DNA of 9,049 nucleotides from an uncultured Oscillospiraceae bacterium (GTDB lineage Bacteria; Bacillota; Clostridia; Oscillospirales; Oscillospiraceae): contig CATZRD010000056.1 of the NCBI GenBank assembly GCA_958423465.1, positions 1-9,049 of the forward strand, read 5' to 3'. The notes beneath the pieces were generated by a model. It had not been told where the DNA came from, made no database searches, and was given only the letters and a program-made list of their open reading frames with translations. The position numbers and the translations under genes are program-made. Positions 1 through 6,658 of this stretch are shown in pieces (position 1 is the stretch's first letter; each line of letters opens with the position of its first letter).

Positions 1-783
1 GTGCTGGTGCAGATGCGGGAGGGCAAGCGGGCCGGGGCGGAGCTGATCTCCATTTTCGGCATCGACGCTCTCCGGGGCGTCCGCCTGGAGGAGGACGCCG
101 CCATCCGCATCGGCTCCCTCACCAGCTTCAGCCATATCACCAGAGACCCCATCATCCAGAAGTACATCAACGTTCTGGGCCAGGCGGTGGACACCATCGG
201 CGGCCCCCAGATCCGCAACGCCGGCACCATCGGCGGCAACACCTGCAACGGCGTGACCTCCGCCGACTCCGCCTCCACCCTCTTCGCCTGGGACGCCGTC
301 ATCGAGCTCACCGGGGAAAACGGCGTCCGCCGCCTGCCCATCCAGGACTTCTACCTGGGGGCCGGCCGTGTGGACATCCGCCCCGACGAGATCCAGACCG
401 GCATCCTCATCCCCCGGGAGAGTTATGTAAACTGCTTCGGCCACTACATCAAGTACGCCATGCGAAACGCCATGGACATCGCCACCACCGGCTGCTCCGT
501 GAATGTTGTCCTTACGGAAGATAAGGCATCCATCCGCCGGGCCCGCATCGCCTACGGCGTGGCGGGGCCCATCCCCATGCGGGCGCCCTCCGCGGAAAAC
601 GCTGTCAATGGAAAACCCTTGACGGCTGAAACCGTGGAAGCCTTCGGCGCAGCGGTGCTGGAGGACATCCACCCCCGGGACAGCTGGCGGGCCAGCAAGG
701 CATTCCGGGAGCACATCGCCGTGGAGATGGCGAAGCGGTGCCTGACGGAATCGATCAAATTAGCGGGAGGTGTGATCGCATGA
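1..783 (+). CDS. xdhB: Xanthine dehydrogenase FAD-binding subunit, 5'-truncated by the window edge
   Basis: This is the FAD subunit of a three-subunit molybdenum hydroxylase, which passes electrons from the iron-sulfur subunit to NAD+ during hypoxanthine/xanthine oxidation in the cytoplasm. The 260 visible residues match the XdhB family along their whole length. The FAD-binding stretch GGPQIRNAGTIGGNTCNG lies at residues 67-84, followed by TSADS and the KYAMRNAMDI segment (151-160). The C-terminal half (about 165-255), with SWRASKAFR at 228-236, is the CO-dehydrogenase flavoprotein C-terminal domain. The family is usually about 290 residues. Roughly 35 N-terminal residues, including the first FAD motif (LAGGTD-like), must lie upstream. 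The GTG at base 1 is therefore probably an internal valine codon and not a start. The stop overlaps the start of the next gene by 4 nt (ATGA), indicating coupled translation. A molybdopterin subunit gene would be expected upstream. The exact substrate (xanthine or a related purine or aromatic) cannot be fixed from this subunit. Confidence 0.93.
   Translation: MLVQMREGKRAGAELISIFGIDALRGVRLEEDAAIRIGSLTSFSHITRDPIIQKYINVLGQAVDTIGGPQIRNAGTIGGNTCNGVTSADSASTLFAWDAVIELTGENGVRRLPIQDFYLGAGRVDIRPDEIQTGILIPRESYVNCFGHYIKYAMRNAMDIATTGCSVNVVLTEDKASIRRARIAYGVAGPIPMRAPSAENAVNGKPLTAETVEAFGAAVLEDIHPRDSWRASKAFREHIAVEMAKRCLTESIKLAGGVIA
766..770 (+). promoter_or_regulatory. Ribosome binding site of xdhC
   Basis: A GGAGG lies 9 nt before the ATG at 780, inside the last codons of xdhB. 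This fixes the xdhC start at 780. The in-frame ATG at 738 lies wholly within xdhB. Confidence 0.8.
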
Positions 784-1265
784 GCAGTCAATATAAGCTG
801 ATCCGCTGCACCATCAACGGCAAGGACGTGGAGCGGATGGTGGACGTCCGGGCCAGCCTGACGGACCTGCTGCGCAACGACTTCCGCCTCACCAGCGTGA
901 AGAAGGGCTGCGAGGTGGGCGAGTGCGGGGCCTGCAACGTCATCATCGACGGAGAGTGCTACAACTCCTGCCTCTATCTGGCGGCCTGGGCCGACGGGAA
1001 GAACATCCGCACCCTGGAGAGCCTGATGGGCCCCGGCGGGGAGCTCAGCGACATCCAGCAGGCCTTTATCGACGAGGCGGCCATCCAGTGCGGCTTCTGC
1101 ACCCCCGGCTTTATCATGACCGCCGTGGAGATCCTGGAGAGCGGCAGGGAGTATACCGATCAGGAGCTGCGCAAGCTCCTCTCCGGCCACCTGTGCCGGT
1201 GCACCGGGTACGAGAACATCCTGCGGGCCGTCAAGAAAACCATGCTGAAGCGGCTGGGCAAATAG
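780..1265 (+). CDS. xdhC: Xanthine dehydrogenase 2Fe-2S subunit
   Basis: This is the 161-residue iron-sulfur subunit of the molybdenum hydroxylase, which carries electrons from the molybdenum centre to the FAD subunit. Both cluster-binding sites are intact. The N-terminal plant-ferredoxin-type site has C44, C49 and C52 (GCEVGECGAC) plus C64. The C-terminal helical domain has C104/C107 (QCGFCTPG) and C139/C141 (LCRCTGY). The length is normal for the small subunit (about 155-165 residues). I start it at the ATG at 780, which has a well-spaced GGAGG and overlaps the xdhB stop. The ORF extends 42 nt further upstream, but that part is read through xdhB. The gene closes the operon and is followed within 20 nt by a strong terminator. 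The symbol follows E. coli naming (XdhC as the Fe-S subunit); in some genomes xdhC names a different maturation factor. Confidence 0.95.
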   Translation: MSSQYKLIRCTINGKDVERMVDVRASLTDLLRNDFRLTSVKKGCEVGECGACNVIIDGECYNSCLYLAAWADGKNIRTLESLMGPGGELSDIQQAFIDEAAIQCGFCTPGFIMTAVEILESGREYTDQELRKLLSGHLCRCTGYENILRAVKKTMLKRLGK

Positions 1266-1278
1266 GGCCATCCACGCG

Positions 1279-1313
1279 AAAAAACTCCCTGGGAAAGCTC
1301 CCAGGGAGTTTTT
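1279..1313. terminator. Bidirectional intrinsic terminator between xdhC and rsfS
   Basis: A perfect 11-bp stem (ACTCCCTGGGA at 1284-1294 paired with TCCCAGGGAGT at 1299-1309) surrounds a 4-nt loop. Six A's (1279-1284) precede it and five T's (1309-1313) follow it, so a U-run ends the transcript on either strand. It lies 13 nt after the xdhC stop and 14 nt after the rsfS stop, between convergent genes, so it can end both operons. Confidence 0.92.
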
Positions 1314-1327
1314 CTGTCCTCCGGCTC

Positions 1328-1690
1328 TTACCCGGCGGTCAAAACGCCGGTCAGGTCCACCGGCGCGCCGTCGCTCCACAGCCGTTCCAGGGAGTAGAAC
1401 TCCCTGGCCTCGTTGCTGAACACATGGACCACCACGCAGCCATAGTCCAGCAAGACCCAGGTGCCGCCCCGGTGTCCCTCCCGGTGGAGAGGCCGCTCTC
1501 CGGCCTCCTTCTCCAGCTTCTCCTCCACCGCGTCGCACAGGGCGTTGATCTGGGTGTTGCTGGAGCCGGTGCACAGCACGAAATAGTCCGCCAGACTGGT
1601 CAGCTCCGTTACCTCCAGGGCCTTGATCTCCCCGCCCTTTTTGCTGTCCAGGGCCTGGACCGCCAGGATCGCCATTTCTTTTGGTGTCAT
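1328..1690 (-). CDS. rsfS: Ribosomal silencing factor RsfS
   Basis: RsfS (RsfA/Iojap/YbeB family) binds ribosomal protein uL14 on the large subunit and blocks joining to the small subunit when nutrients run low. The 120 residues fit the family. The core LADYFVLCTGSSNTQINA is at 33-50, WVLLDYGCVVVHVF at 78-91, and REFYSLERLWSD at 96-107. The family usually has aspartate after DYG; here it is C85, a small departure. The start chosen is the ATG at 1690, with AAGGAG (1698-1703) 7 nt upstream. An in-frame start at 1747 would overlap the preceding LCP gene and adds residues unlike the family. It is the last gene of the yhbY-nadD/yqeK-LCP-LCP-rsfS block, starts 26 nt after the LCP stop, and is followed by the shared terminator. 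Confidence 0.95.
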   Translation of the reverse strand: MTPKEMAILAVQALDSKKGGEIKALEVTELTSLADYFVLCTGSSNTQINALCDAVEEKLEKEAGERPLHREGHRGGTWVLLDYGCVVVHVFSNEAREFYSLERLWSDGAPVDLTGVLTAG

Positions 1691-1716
1691 ATCGTCTCTC
1701 CTTACTGTATGGATCA

Positions 1717-3492
1717 TCAATGGATCTGCCGCTGGGGATTCAGCCACTCCGGCATCCCGCCGCTCTCACCGGTCTCCTCACCGCCCTCCGGCGGCTGGAC
1801 CGGGTCCGCGGGCTGATCGGGGTCAGGCGTCTGATTGGGATCGGTGGTCTTGCCGGGGTCCTGGGTCTGACCGGGGTCCGTGGTCTCCGGGGTCTGGCCG
1901 GGATCGGACGGCTGGCCGGGCTCATTTCCGTCCGCCGGCGGGAGGGTTCCCGTCAGGGGCGCGCCGGTCTCGTCGGTATAGACCACGTTCCCGCTCTCGT
2001 CCAGGATATAGTAGTTGCCCCACTGGTCCTGGAGGACCTCCGGCTTTGTGGGCTTCTGGCCGTAGACGATGTTCCCGTTGTCGTCATAGTAGGCCTCCCC
2101 CCGGCGCACCGCCATGATGGCGTTGTGCTGGGTGTCCTTCAGGGTACCGGTAGAGGAGGCGATGTCGCCGTTTTTCAGGATGCTCATAGCGTCCAGCATC
2201 CCGGTGGTCACCTTCTGCTCATAGGGGTTGAACCGCTCGTTCACCAGCTCCACCACCTGCTTGGGGTAAATGGTGACATAGGACTGCTCCGAGCTGGTGG
2301 CCCGGCTCCAGGCGCTGCCCCAGTAGTCGCCGGGGATGGTGCAGGTGTACACGTCGTCCATGCTCAGCATGGGCCTGCCGTTGAGGCCCAGCACATTGGA
2401 GGCCAGCCACACCACGGACCCGGTCTCAATGTCCGTCTGGATGTTGTCCATGGCCAGGTCGATATAGGCCTTCACCTTGCCCCAGTTGCCGATGGACAGA
2501 CATTCCTTGATCAGGGCCTTCATAAAGTCCTGCTGGACCTGGACCCGCTTGATGTCCCCCTCGGCGTACCGGCGGAACCGGACCAGCTGCATGGCCTTCT
2601 GGCCATCCAGCACCTGGACGCCCTTTTTCAGGTCGATGACCAGGTCCTGGGCCGGGTCCTTATAGTTCATGTCCTGGGGCACGTCGAACTCCACGCCCCC
2701 CACCAGGTCCACCAGCTCCACGAACATCTTCAGGTCCACCTTCACATAGAAGTCCGGCTTGAAGCCCACCAGCTTCTTCACCCGGTTGGACAGCGCGTCG
2801 ATGCTGCTGCCGGTACGGGAGTAGACGGAGTTGATCTTCTTCAGGTCCCACTTCTCGTTGATCATGGTGTCCCGGGGGATGGACATGATGGCCACCTTCT
2901 GGTTCACCGTGTCGTAGGAAGCCACCATGATGGTGTCGGTGTTGCCGTCGTCCATATCCGTGCCCACCAGCAGGAAGGTGTACATGCCCTCCTTCCGGTC
3001 CCCCTCCATCAGGGGCTGCTCACCCATGTAGCCGTCGTCGGGGTACAGGTCCTCGTCGGTAGGCTCATCCGGTTCAGCCGGGTCCTGGGTCTTGTCATCC
3101 GGGCTGGTATCCGGAGCGACGGGAGGCGCGGGGATATCCGGCGGCTTGACCCAGCTTTTCAGGGCGATGCCGCCCCCCACGAGGAAGGCCAGCAGGCAGC
3201 AGACCACCCCCGTGATGATCTTCCCCTTTCTGGAGCGGAAGAAGCGCCCCAGGGTTTCCCCCGCCGAAGGCCGGTCCGGTCCGGCTTCCTCCTCCGGATC
3301 GTCGGCGAAGGGATCTCCCACCGCCGGGCTGAAGGTGTCCTCCATGGCCGGGCGGGACTGCCGGACAAAGGGGTCCTCCGCTGCCGGGGCAATTGGCTCC
3401 CGGGGAAGGACCGGCTCCTCCCGCTCCGCCGGATGGAACTCGCTTTTCCCCTCCCGTTTGGCCCGGGGGGCCTCTCTCTTGCCTTTATACAT
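1717..3492 (-). CDS. LytR-CpsA-Psr (LCP) family protein, second of a tandem pair, with proline-rich repeat tail
   Basis: LCP proteins sit in the membrane with the catalytic domain outside and move lipid-linked polymers (teichoic acid or capsule type) onto peptidoglycan. This copy has 591 residues, long for the family. Residues 1-88 form a charged cytoplasmic region. A membrane segment spans about 92-111, after FFRSRKGK. An acidic linker follows, then the LCP domain from about 170. Visible active-site residues are D179 and D186 (NTDTI), R207/D208 in SIPRDT, KINSVYS (219-225), R305 and R307 (RFR), D313, R316 and Q320. After NPYEQKVT (422-429) come two similar aromatic/Asn-Gly motifs (468-478 and 494-510), then a DPGQT-type tail to the C-terminus. 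The ATG at 3492 is preferred over the one at 3498 because AGGAG at 3500-3504 is 7 nt from the former and only 1 nt from the latter. The polymer it attaches cannot be told from sequence. Confidence 0.93.
   Translation of the reverse strand: MYKGKREAPRAKREGKSEFHPAEREEPVLPREPIAPAAEDPFVRQSRPAMEDTFSPAVGDPFADDPEEEAGPDRPSAGETLGRFFRSRKGKIITGVVCCLLAFLVGGGIALKSWVKPPDIPAPPVAPDTSPDDKTQDPAEPDEPTDEDLYPDDGYMGEQPLMEGDRKEGMYTFLLVGTDMDDGNTDTIMVASYDTVNQKVAIMSIPRDTMINEKWDLKKINSVYSRTGSSIDALSNRVKKLVGFKPDFYVKVDLKMFVELVDLVGGVEFDVPQDMNYKDPAQDLVIDLKKGVQVLDGQKAMQLVRFRRYAEGDIKRVQVQQDFMKALIKECLSIGNWGKVKAYIDLAMDNIQTDIETGSVVWLASNVLGLNGRPMLSMDDVYTCTIPGDYWGSAWSRATSSEQSYVTIYPKQVVELVNERFNPYEQKVTTGMLDAMSILKNGDIASSTGTLKDTQHNAIMAVRRGEAYYDDNGNIVYGQKPTKPEVLQDQWGNYYILDESGNVVYTDETGAPLTGTLPPADGNEPGQPSDPGQTPETTDPGQTQDPGKTTDPNQTPDPDQPADPVQPPEGGEETGESGGMPEWLNPQRQIH
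1789..1929 (-). repeat. Degenerate repeats encoding the DPGQT-like tail of the downstream LCP protein
   Basis: The coding strand repeats short GAC-CCC-GG units that encode DPGQT, DPGK, DPNQT and DPDQP variants. The product is an acidic, proline-rich, probably disordered extracellular tail of about 47 residues. On the + strand the same stretch shows as repeated CCGGGGTC-like motifs. Such tails can change in length by slippage or recombination. Confidence 0.7.
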
Positions 3493-3499
3493 GGTCATA

Positions 3500-3504
3500 C
3501 TCCT
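3500..3504 (-). promoter_or_regulatory. Ribosome binding site that decides the LCP start
   Basis: AGGAG (read on the minus strand) lies 7 nt before the ATG at 3492 but 1 nt before the ATG at 3498. The later ATG is therefore the likelier start (protein begins MYKGKRE). Confidence 0.7.
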
Positions 3505-3519
3505 CTGTTTTTCTCTGTC

Positions 3520-5070
3520 TCAGGGGGCCGGCTGATCCGCCGGGCCGCTGTCCGCCGGCTCCTGGGGCGGCGCCCCCTCCGGGCCGCTGTCCGAATTCCC
3601 GCCGGGTTCGGCGCCGGTCCCGGCGGCGGGCCCTGCCGGGGCCGGCTCTCCCCCGGTCTCCTCCGGCGGCAAGGCAGGCTCCTCTGGCGTTCCCGCCGGG
3701 TCTGCCGGATCGCCGCCCTCCGGGGGCGTGGTCTCACCGGGGTCCGTTCCCAGGTCCGTTCCCGGCTCCGGCTCAGCACCCGGTTCTGTTCCCGGGTCAG
3801 TTTCTGTTCCCGGTTCCGGCTCCGCTCCCGGTTCTGTCTCCGTCTCCGGAGGGACGGGCTCGCTGGCCGGCTCGTCCTTGGGCTTGCTGCCGCCGGAGGA
3901 GGAATACGCCTTCGCCCAGCGGCTGTCCAGCAGCTCGCCGTTGGTCACGGAGGCGGTGCCGTCCTTGTGGCGGACCATGAGCTGGAGGTCGGCCTCCGTC
4001 ACGTCCCTGCCATAGGGGTTGAACTGCCGGTTCACCAGATCCACCAGCTCCGCCCCGTTGGCGAACACATAGGAGCCGCCCCGGAAGGTGTGGGCCTCGT
4101 TGGGCATGGTGCACGACTGGATGGTGTCCGCGTCCATGCCCAGAGCCTTGGAGGCGAACCACATCAGGTCGCTGAGCTTCAGGTCCGTCTCCACATGGTC
4201 CATGAAGATCTTGACGAACTCCCCCACCTTGGTCATGTTGCCCAGTTGGAGCACTTTTTTTGCCATGGCCTTCAAAAACGCCTGCTGGGTCCTGGTGCGG
4301 CCCAGGTCGCCGTCGGCGTAGCCGGGCATGGAGCCGTCCTCCCGCCGGTTGTCGTGGCGGTAGCGGATGACCCCCATGGCCTGCTCGCCGTCCAGGGTCT
4401 GGAGGCCCTTATCGATATGGATATGGAGATCCTGATAGGGGTCGTCGTAGTTCATGTTCCGGGGCACGTCGAACTCCACGCCGCCCACGGCCTCCACGAT
4501 CTTTCCCACGGCCTCCCACTCCACCAGCACGTAGAAGTCCGGGACCACGCCGGTGAGGTAGCCCACCTGCTTTTTCAGGTTCTCCAGGCCGCCGCCGCTG
4601 GACTTTTTGGCGCTGTACACGGAATTGATCTTTTTGACGCTCCACGGGACGTTGACGGCGGTATCCCGGGGAATACTCATCATATTCACCTGCTGGTTCA
4701 CCACGTCGTAGGACACCAGGATGATGGTGTCCGTGCTGCCGCTGGAGGTGTCCTTCCCCAGGAGCAGAAAGGTGAAGTAGTCCTCCTTGCGGCCGCTGCC
4801 CGCGGCGTCCGGCTCGCTGCCGGCGACGCCGTCCACGCCGGGGGACTGGTTCTTGTCCTGGACACCGGGTCGGTCGTTGCCGCTGACGTCCGGCTCCCGG
4901 AACAGGAGGAGCCAGGCCGCCGTTCCCGCCAGGACCAGCGCCAGGACCACCCACAGGGCGATCTTTCCGCCCCGGCCCTTTTTCTTCTTCTTGGTGTTTC
5001 CGCCCTCGGGACGGAAGGGGTCTCCCCCGGTCTGCCAGGTCTCCCCGGCGATATGTTTTCCCTTGCTCAT
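3520..5070 (-). CDS. LytR-CpsA-Psr (LCP) family protein, first of a tandem pair, with Glu/Pro/Gly-rich tail
   Basis: This is a membrane-anchored LCP-type phosphotransferase of 516 residues, predicted to join cell-wall polymers to peptidoglycan outside the membrane. A short basic N-terminus (KKKKKGRGGK at 27-36) precedes one membrane segment (about 37-57). After a polar linker the LCP domain begins near 97. It shows D107, D114 (STDTI), R135/D136 in SIPRDT, KINSVYS (147-153), FDVP..MNYDDPYQDL (200-214), R236/R238 (RYR), D255, R258 and Q262. It shares many of these blocks with the downstream gene, including FNPY followed by DVT/KVT, so the two are paralogues. The insert between RYR and D255 is longer here (about 16 residues). 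From about 393 on, the tail is almost entirely E, P, G, T, D, A and S. Its ATG overlaps the nadD/yqeK stop by 4 nt, and a GGGA-type site (5076-5085) lies inside that gene. Target polymer unknown. Confidence 0.94.
   Translation of the reverse strand: MSKGKHIAGETWQTGGDPFRPEGGNTKKKKKGRGGKIALWVVLALVLAGTAAWLLLFREPDVSGNDRPGVQDKNQSPGVDGVAGSEPDAAGSGRKEDYFTFLLLGKDTSSGSTDTIILVSYDVVNQQVNMMSIPRDTAVNVPWSVKKINSVYSAKKSSGGGLENLKKQVGYLTGVVPDFYVLVEWEAVGKIVEAVGGVEFDVPRNMNYDDPYQDLHIHIDKGLQTLDGEQAMGVIRYRHDNRREDGSMPGYADGDLGRTRTQQAFLKAMAKKVLQLGNMTKVGEFVKIFMDHVETDLKLSDLMWFASKALGMDADTIQSCTMPNEAHTFRGGSYVFANGAELVDLVNRQFNPYGRDVTEADLQLMVRHKDGTASVTNGELLDSRWAKAYSSSGGSKPKDEPASEPVPPETETEPGAEPEPGTETDPGTEPGAEPEPGTDLGTDPGETTPPEGGDPADPAGTPEEPALPPEETGGEPAPAGPAAGTGAEPGGNSDSGPEGAPPQEPADSGPADQPAP
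3733..3834 (-). repeat. Near-tandem 48-nt repeat encoding EPGAEPEPGT units
   Basis: Residues 413-422 and 429-438 of the LCP protein are both EPGAEPEPGT, giving a 16-residue (48-nt) period within an acidic, proline-rich tail. The + strand shows the matching pair of GTTCCCGG(C/T)TCCGGCTC blocks. This suggests the tail grew by local duplication. Confidence 0.75.
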
Positions 5071-6257
5071 GAAAGCTTCCCTTTCAGATGATCCCTCGCC
5101 AACACACTGTCCTGATGCACAAAGCCGCCCCGGCGCTCCAGCTCCTCCACCGTCATGGTCAGTCCCAGCAGCACAGCCCGGTCCAGGTCCTCAAAGGCCA
5201 GACGGCGCAGATCCGCCACGCCCTGGAAGTCTCTGGACGGCTCGATGCAGTCCGCCAGATAGACGATTTTTTCCAGCGCCGTCATGTCCGCCCTGCCGGT
5301 GGTGTGCCAGCGGATGGCGGAGACCACCGCCGGGCTCTCCCCGAACCGGCGCTCCGCCACCAGCGCCCCGGTAACGGCGTGGAGCAGCTTCTCCTCCCGG
5401 GGGTCCAGGCCGGAGACGTCCATTCCGTATTGACGGAAAAGGTCCAGCTGTTGTTCCCAGGATAATTGTTTGGTGCAGTCGTGGAGCAGGGCCGCCCGGC
5501 GGGCCAGGGTCTCGTCCCCGCCCCACCGCAGGGCCAGCTTCGCCGCCGTCTCCTCGCAGCCCAGCACATGGGGGACCCGGCTGTCCTTCAGCATGGTCAG
5601 GGCCACGCACCGCAGGTCCTCCAGGGGGAGGCCCCTCAGCGGCCGCTTCACGCCGTACAGCCCCTGGCGCAGGATGTAGCCGTAGACGGCGTCTGTCAGA
5701 TACTGCCGCCCGCCGCCCCGGGGCAGCTCCTCCCGCAGGCGGGTGGAGGAGATCTCCGTGATATGGGGCAGCGGCACGATCACGGACCGCGCCCCCAGCT
5801 TCTCCGCCAGGCGCGCGCTCTGCTCCCGGAAGAGCTGGGGCGTATCCTCCTCCTCCCGGCTGAAGGCGCACAGAGTGCAGAGCTTTGCGATCTTCTCCGG
5901 TTCCCGCCAGTCCTGCAGCGTAAGGAACATATCCGTGCCCATGAGCAGGTACAGCTCATCCGCCGGGTGCATGGCCCGAAGCTGGCCCAGAGTGTCCACG
6001 GTATAGCTCCGCCCCTCCCGGCGCACCTCCAGGTCCAGCACCTGGGCCATGCCGTCCAGCTCCCGGGCCGCCAGGCGGGCCATCTCCAGCCGGTGCTCCC
6101 CTCCGGCGGCGTCGCTGCCCAATTCCTTATGGGGCGGCAGGCCCGCCGGGACCAGGTACAGCCGGTCCAGCTCCAGATATGCCGACGCGAATCGGGCCGC
6201 CCGGATATGCCCCATGTGGATGGGATTAAAGGTGCCTCCGTAGATGCCGATCTTCAC
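5067..6257 (-). CDS. nadD: Fused nicotinate-nucleotide adenylyltransferase (NadD) and YqeK-type HD-domain hydrolase
   Basis: One 396-residue protein carries two enzymes usually encoded by neighbouring genes. Residues 1 to about 201 are NadD, which makes deamido-NAD from nicotinate mononucleotide and ATP. GGTFNPIHMGH (8-17) holds the nucleotidyltransferase HxGH motif, and ISSTRLREELP (169-179) is the ISSTxxR signature. Residues from about 206 to 390 are a YqeK-like HD domain, a family shown to split Ap4A symmetrically into two ADP. Metal ligands are visible: H230, H259-D260 (LLHDCTKQ), H293, H318 (IRWHTTG) and D336 (YLADCIEPSRDF). Both active sites look intact and no stop or frame break lies between them. 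The start is GTG at 6257, with AGAGGGAAG (6265-6273) 7 nt upstream, overlapping the yhbY end. The stop overlaps the LCP start (ATGA). A sequencing error that removed a stop and start is possible but unlikely, because a real linker joins the halves. Confidence 0.95.
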   Translation of the reverse strand: MKIGIYGGTFNPIHMGHIRAARFASAYLELDRLYLVPAGLPPHKELGSDAAGGEHRLEMARLAARELDGMAQVLDLEVRREGRSYTVDTLGQLRAMHPADELYLLMGTDMFLTLQDWREPEKIAKLCTLCAFSREEEDTPQLFREQSARLAEKLGARSVIVPLPHITEISSTRLREELPRGGGRQYLTDAVYGYILRQGLYGVKRPLRGLPLEDLRCVALTMLKDSRVPHVLGCEETAAKLALRWGGDETLARRAALLHDCTKQLSWEQQLDLFRQYGMDVSGLDPREEKLLHAVTGALVAERRFGESPAVVSAIRWHTTGRADMTALEKIVYLADCIEPSRDFQGVADLRRLAFEDLDRAVLLGLTMTVEELERRGGFVHQDSVLARDHLKGKLS

Positions 6258-6272
6258 GATACCGCTTCCCTC

Positions 6273-6605
6273 TCAGCGCCCGGCGGAGCGGGCCGGCCTG
6301 CTCCGCACCAGCTGGATCCGCTTGTCCTTCTCCTTGGAGTGAGTCTCCCGGTAGAGGACGAATTTAGAGCCGATGACCTGGACCGGCTCGCTGCGGGTCA
6401 GGCGGCTCAGCTCATCGCAGGCCTCCCGGGCCGTCAGCAGGGAGTTCTCCAGCACCCGGCACTTGATGAGCTCCCGGGCCTCCAGGGCGTCGCCGGCCTG
6501 CTTGACCAGGTTGTCGGTGATACCGTCCTTTCCGATGATGACGATGGTGTCCAGCTGGGCGGCCATGCCCCTCAGCTGGGCGCGCTGCTTGCTTGTCAGT
6601 TCCAT
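6273..6605 (-). CDS. yhbY: Ribosome assembly RNA-binding protein YhbY (CRM domain)
   Basis: YhbY is a small CRM-domain protein that binds pre-50S ribosomal RNA and helps large-subunit assembly. The 110 residues show the CRM features: the GxxG loop GKDG at 25-28, ELIKCRVLENS at 45-55, and VIGSKFVLYR at 77-86. A basic C-terminal extension (about 90-110, rich in K and R) could add RNA contacts. The ATG at 6605 has an AAAGGG site at 6615-6620, 9 nt upstream. It is the first gene of the block running to rsfS, and the fused nadD gene begins 15 nt after its stop. In many Firmicutes yhbY lies between obgE and nadD; here no obgE is upstream, and the preceding gene is a histidine phosphatase beyond a hairpin-filled gap. 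Confidence 0.95.
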   Translation of the reverse strand: MELTSKQRAQLRGMAAQLDTIVIIGKDGITDNLVKQAGDALEARELIKCRVLENSLLTAREACDELSRLTRSEPVQVIGSKFVLYRETHSKEKDKRIQLVRSRPARSAGR

Positions 6606-6629
6606 GTCTGTTTTCCCTTTTTAAATCTC

Positions 6630-6658
6630 ATGAAAGTTTTCGCGCAAGCCTTTTTCAA
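6630..6658 (-). promoter_or_regulatory. Possible promoter for the yhbY operon
   Basis: On the minus strand TTGAAA (6653-6658, 5 of 6 to TTGACA) is followed after 17 nt by TTTCAT (6630-6635, 4 of 6 to TATAAT). A start near 6623 would give a short leader carrying the yhbY ribosome binding site. The -35 box falls at the loop of the first hairpin of the array. The -10 box is weak, so this is tentative. Confidence 0.35.

Noticed and set aside
552..1574. A 340-codon minus-strand frame opposite xdhB, xdhC and the rsfS end
   Set aside because: It crosses the terminator and three real genes, and its protein is an arginine/glycine/alanine-rich shadow.
1691..1747. A 19-residue N-terminal extension of RsfS
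   Set aside because: The extra start overlaps the LCP coding end and has no family match. The ATG at 1690 has a good ribosome binding site.
1681..5091. An 1136-codon open frame on the + strand opposite both LCP genes
   Set aside because: It mirrors the minus-strand LCP genes: GC-rich codon use removes stops on the opposite strand. Its protein is a low-complexity run of H, V, G, L and R with no domain, and the minus-strand frames carry clear LCP motifs.
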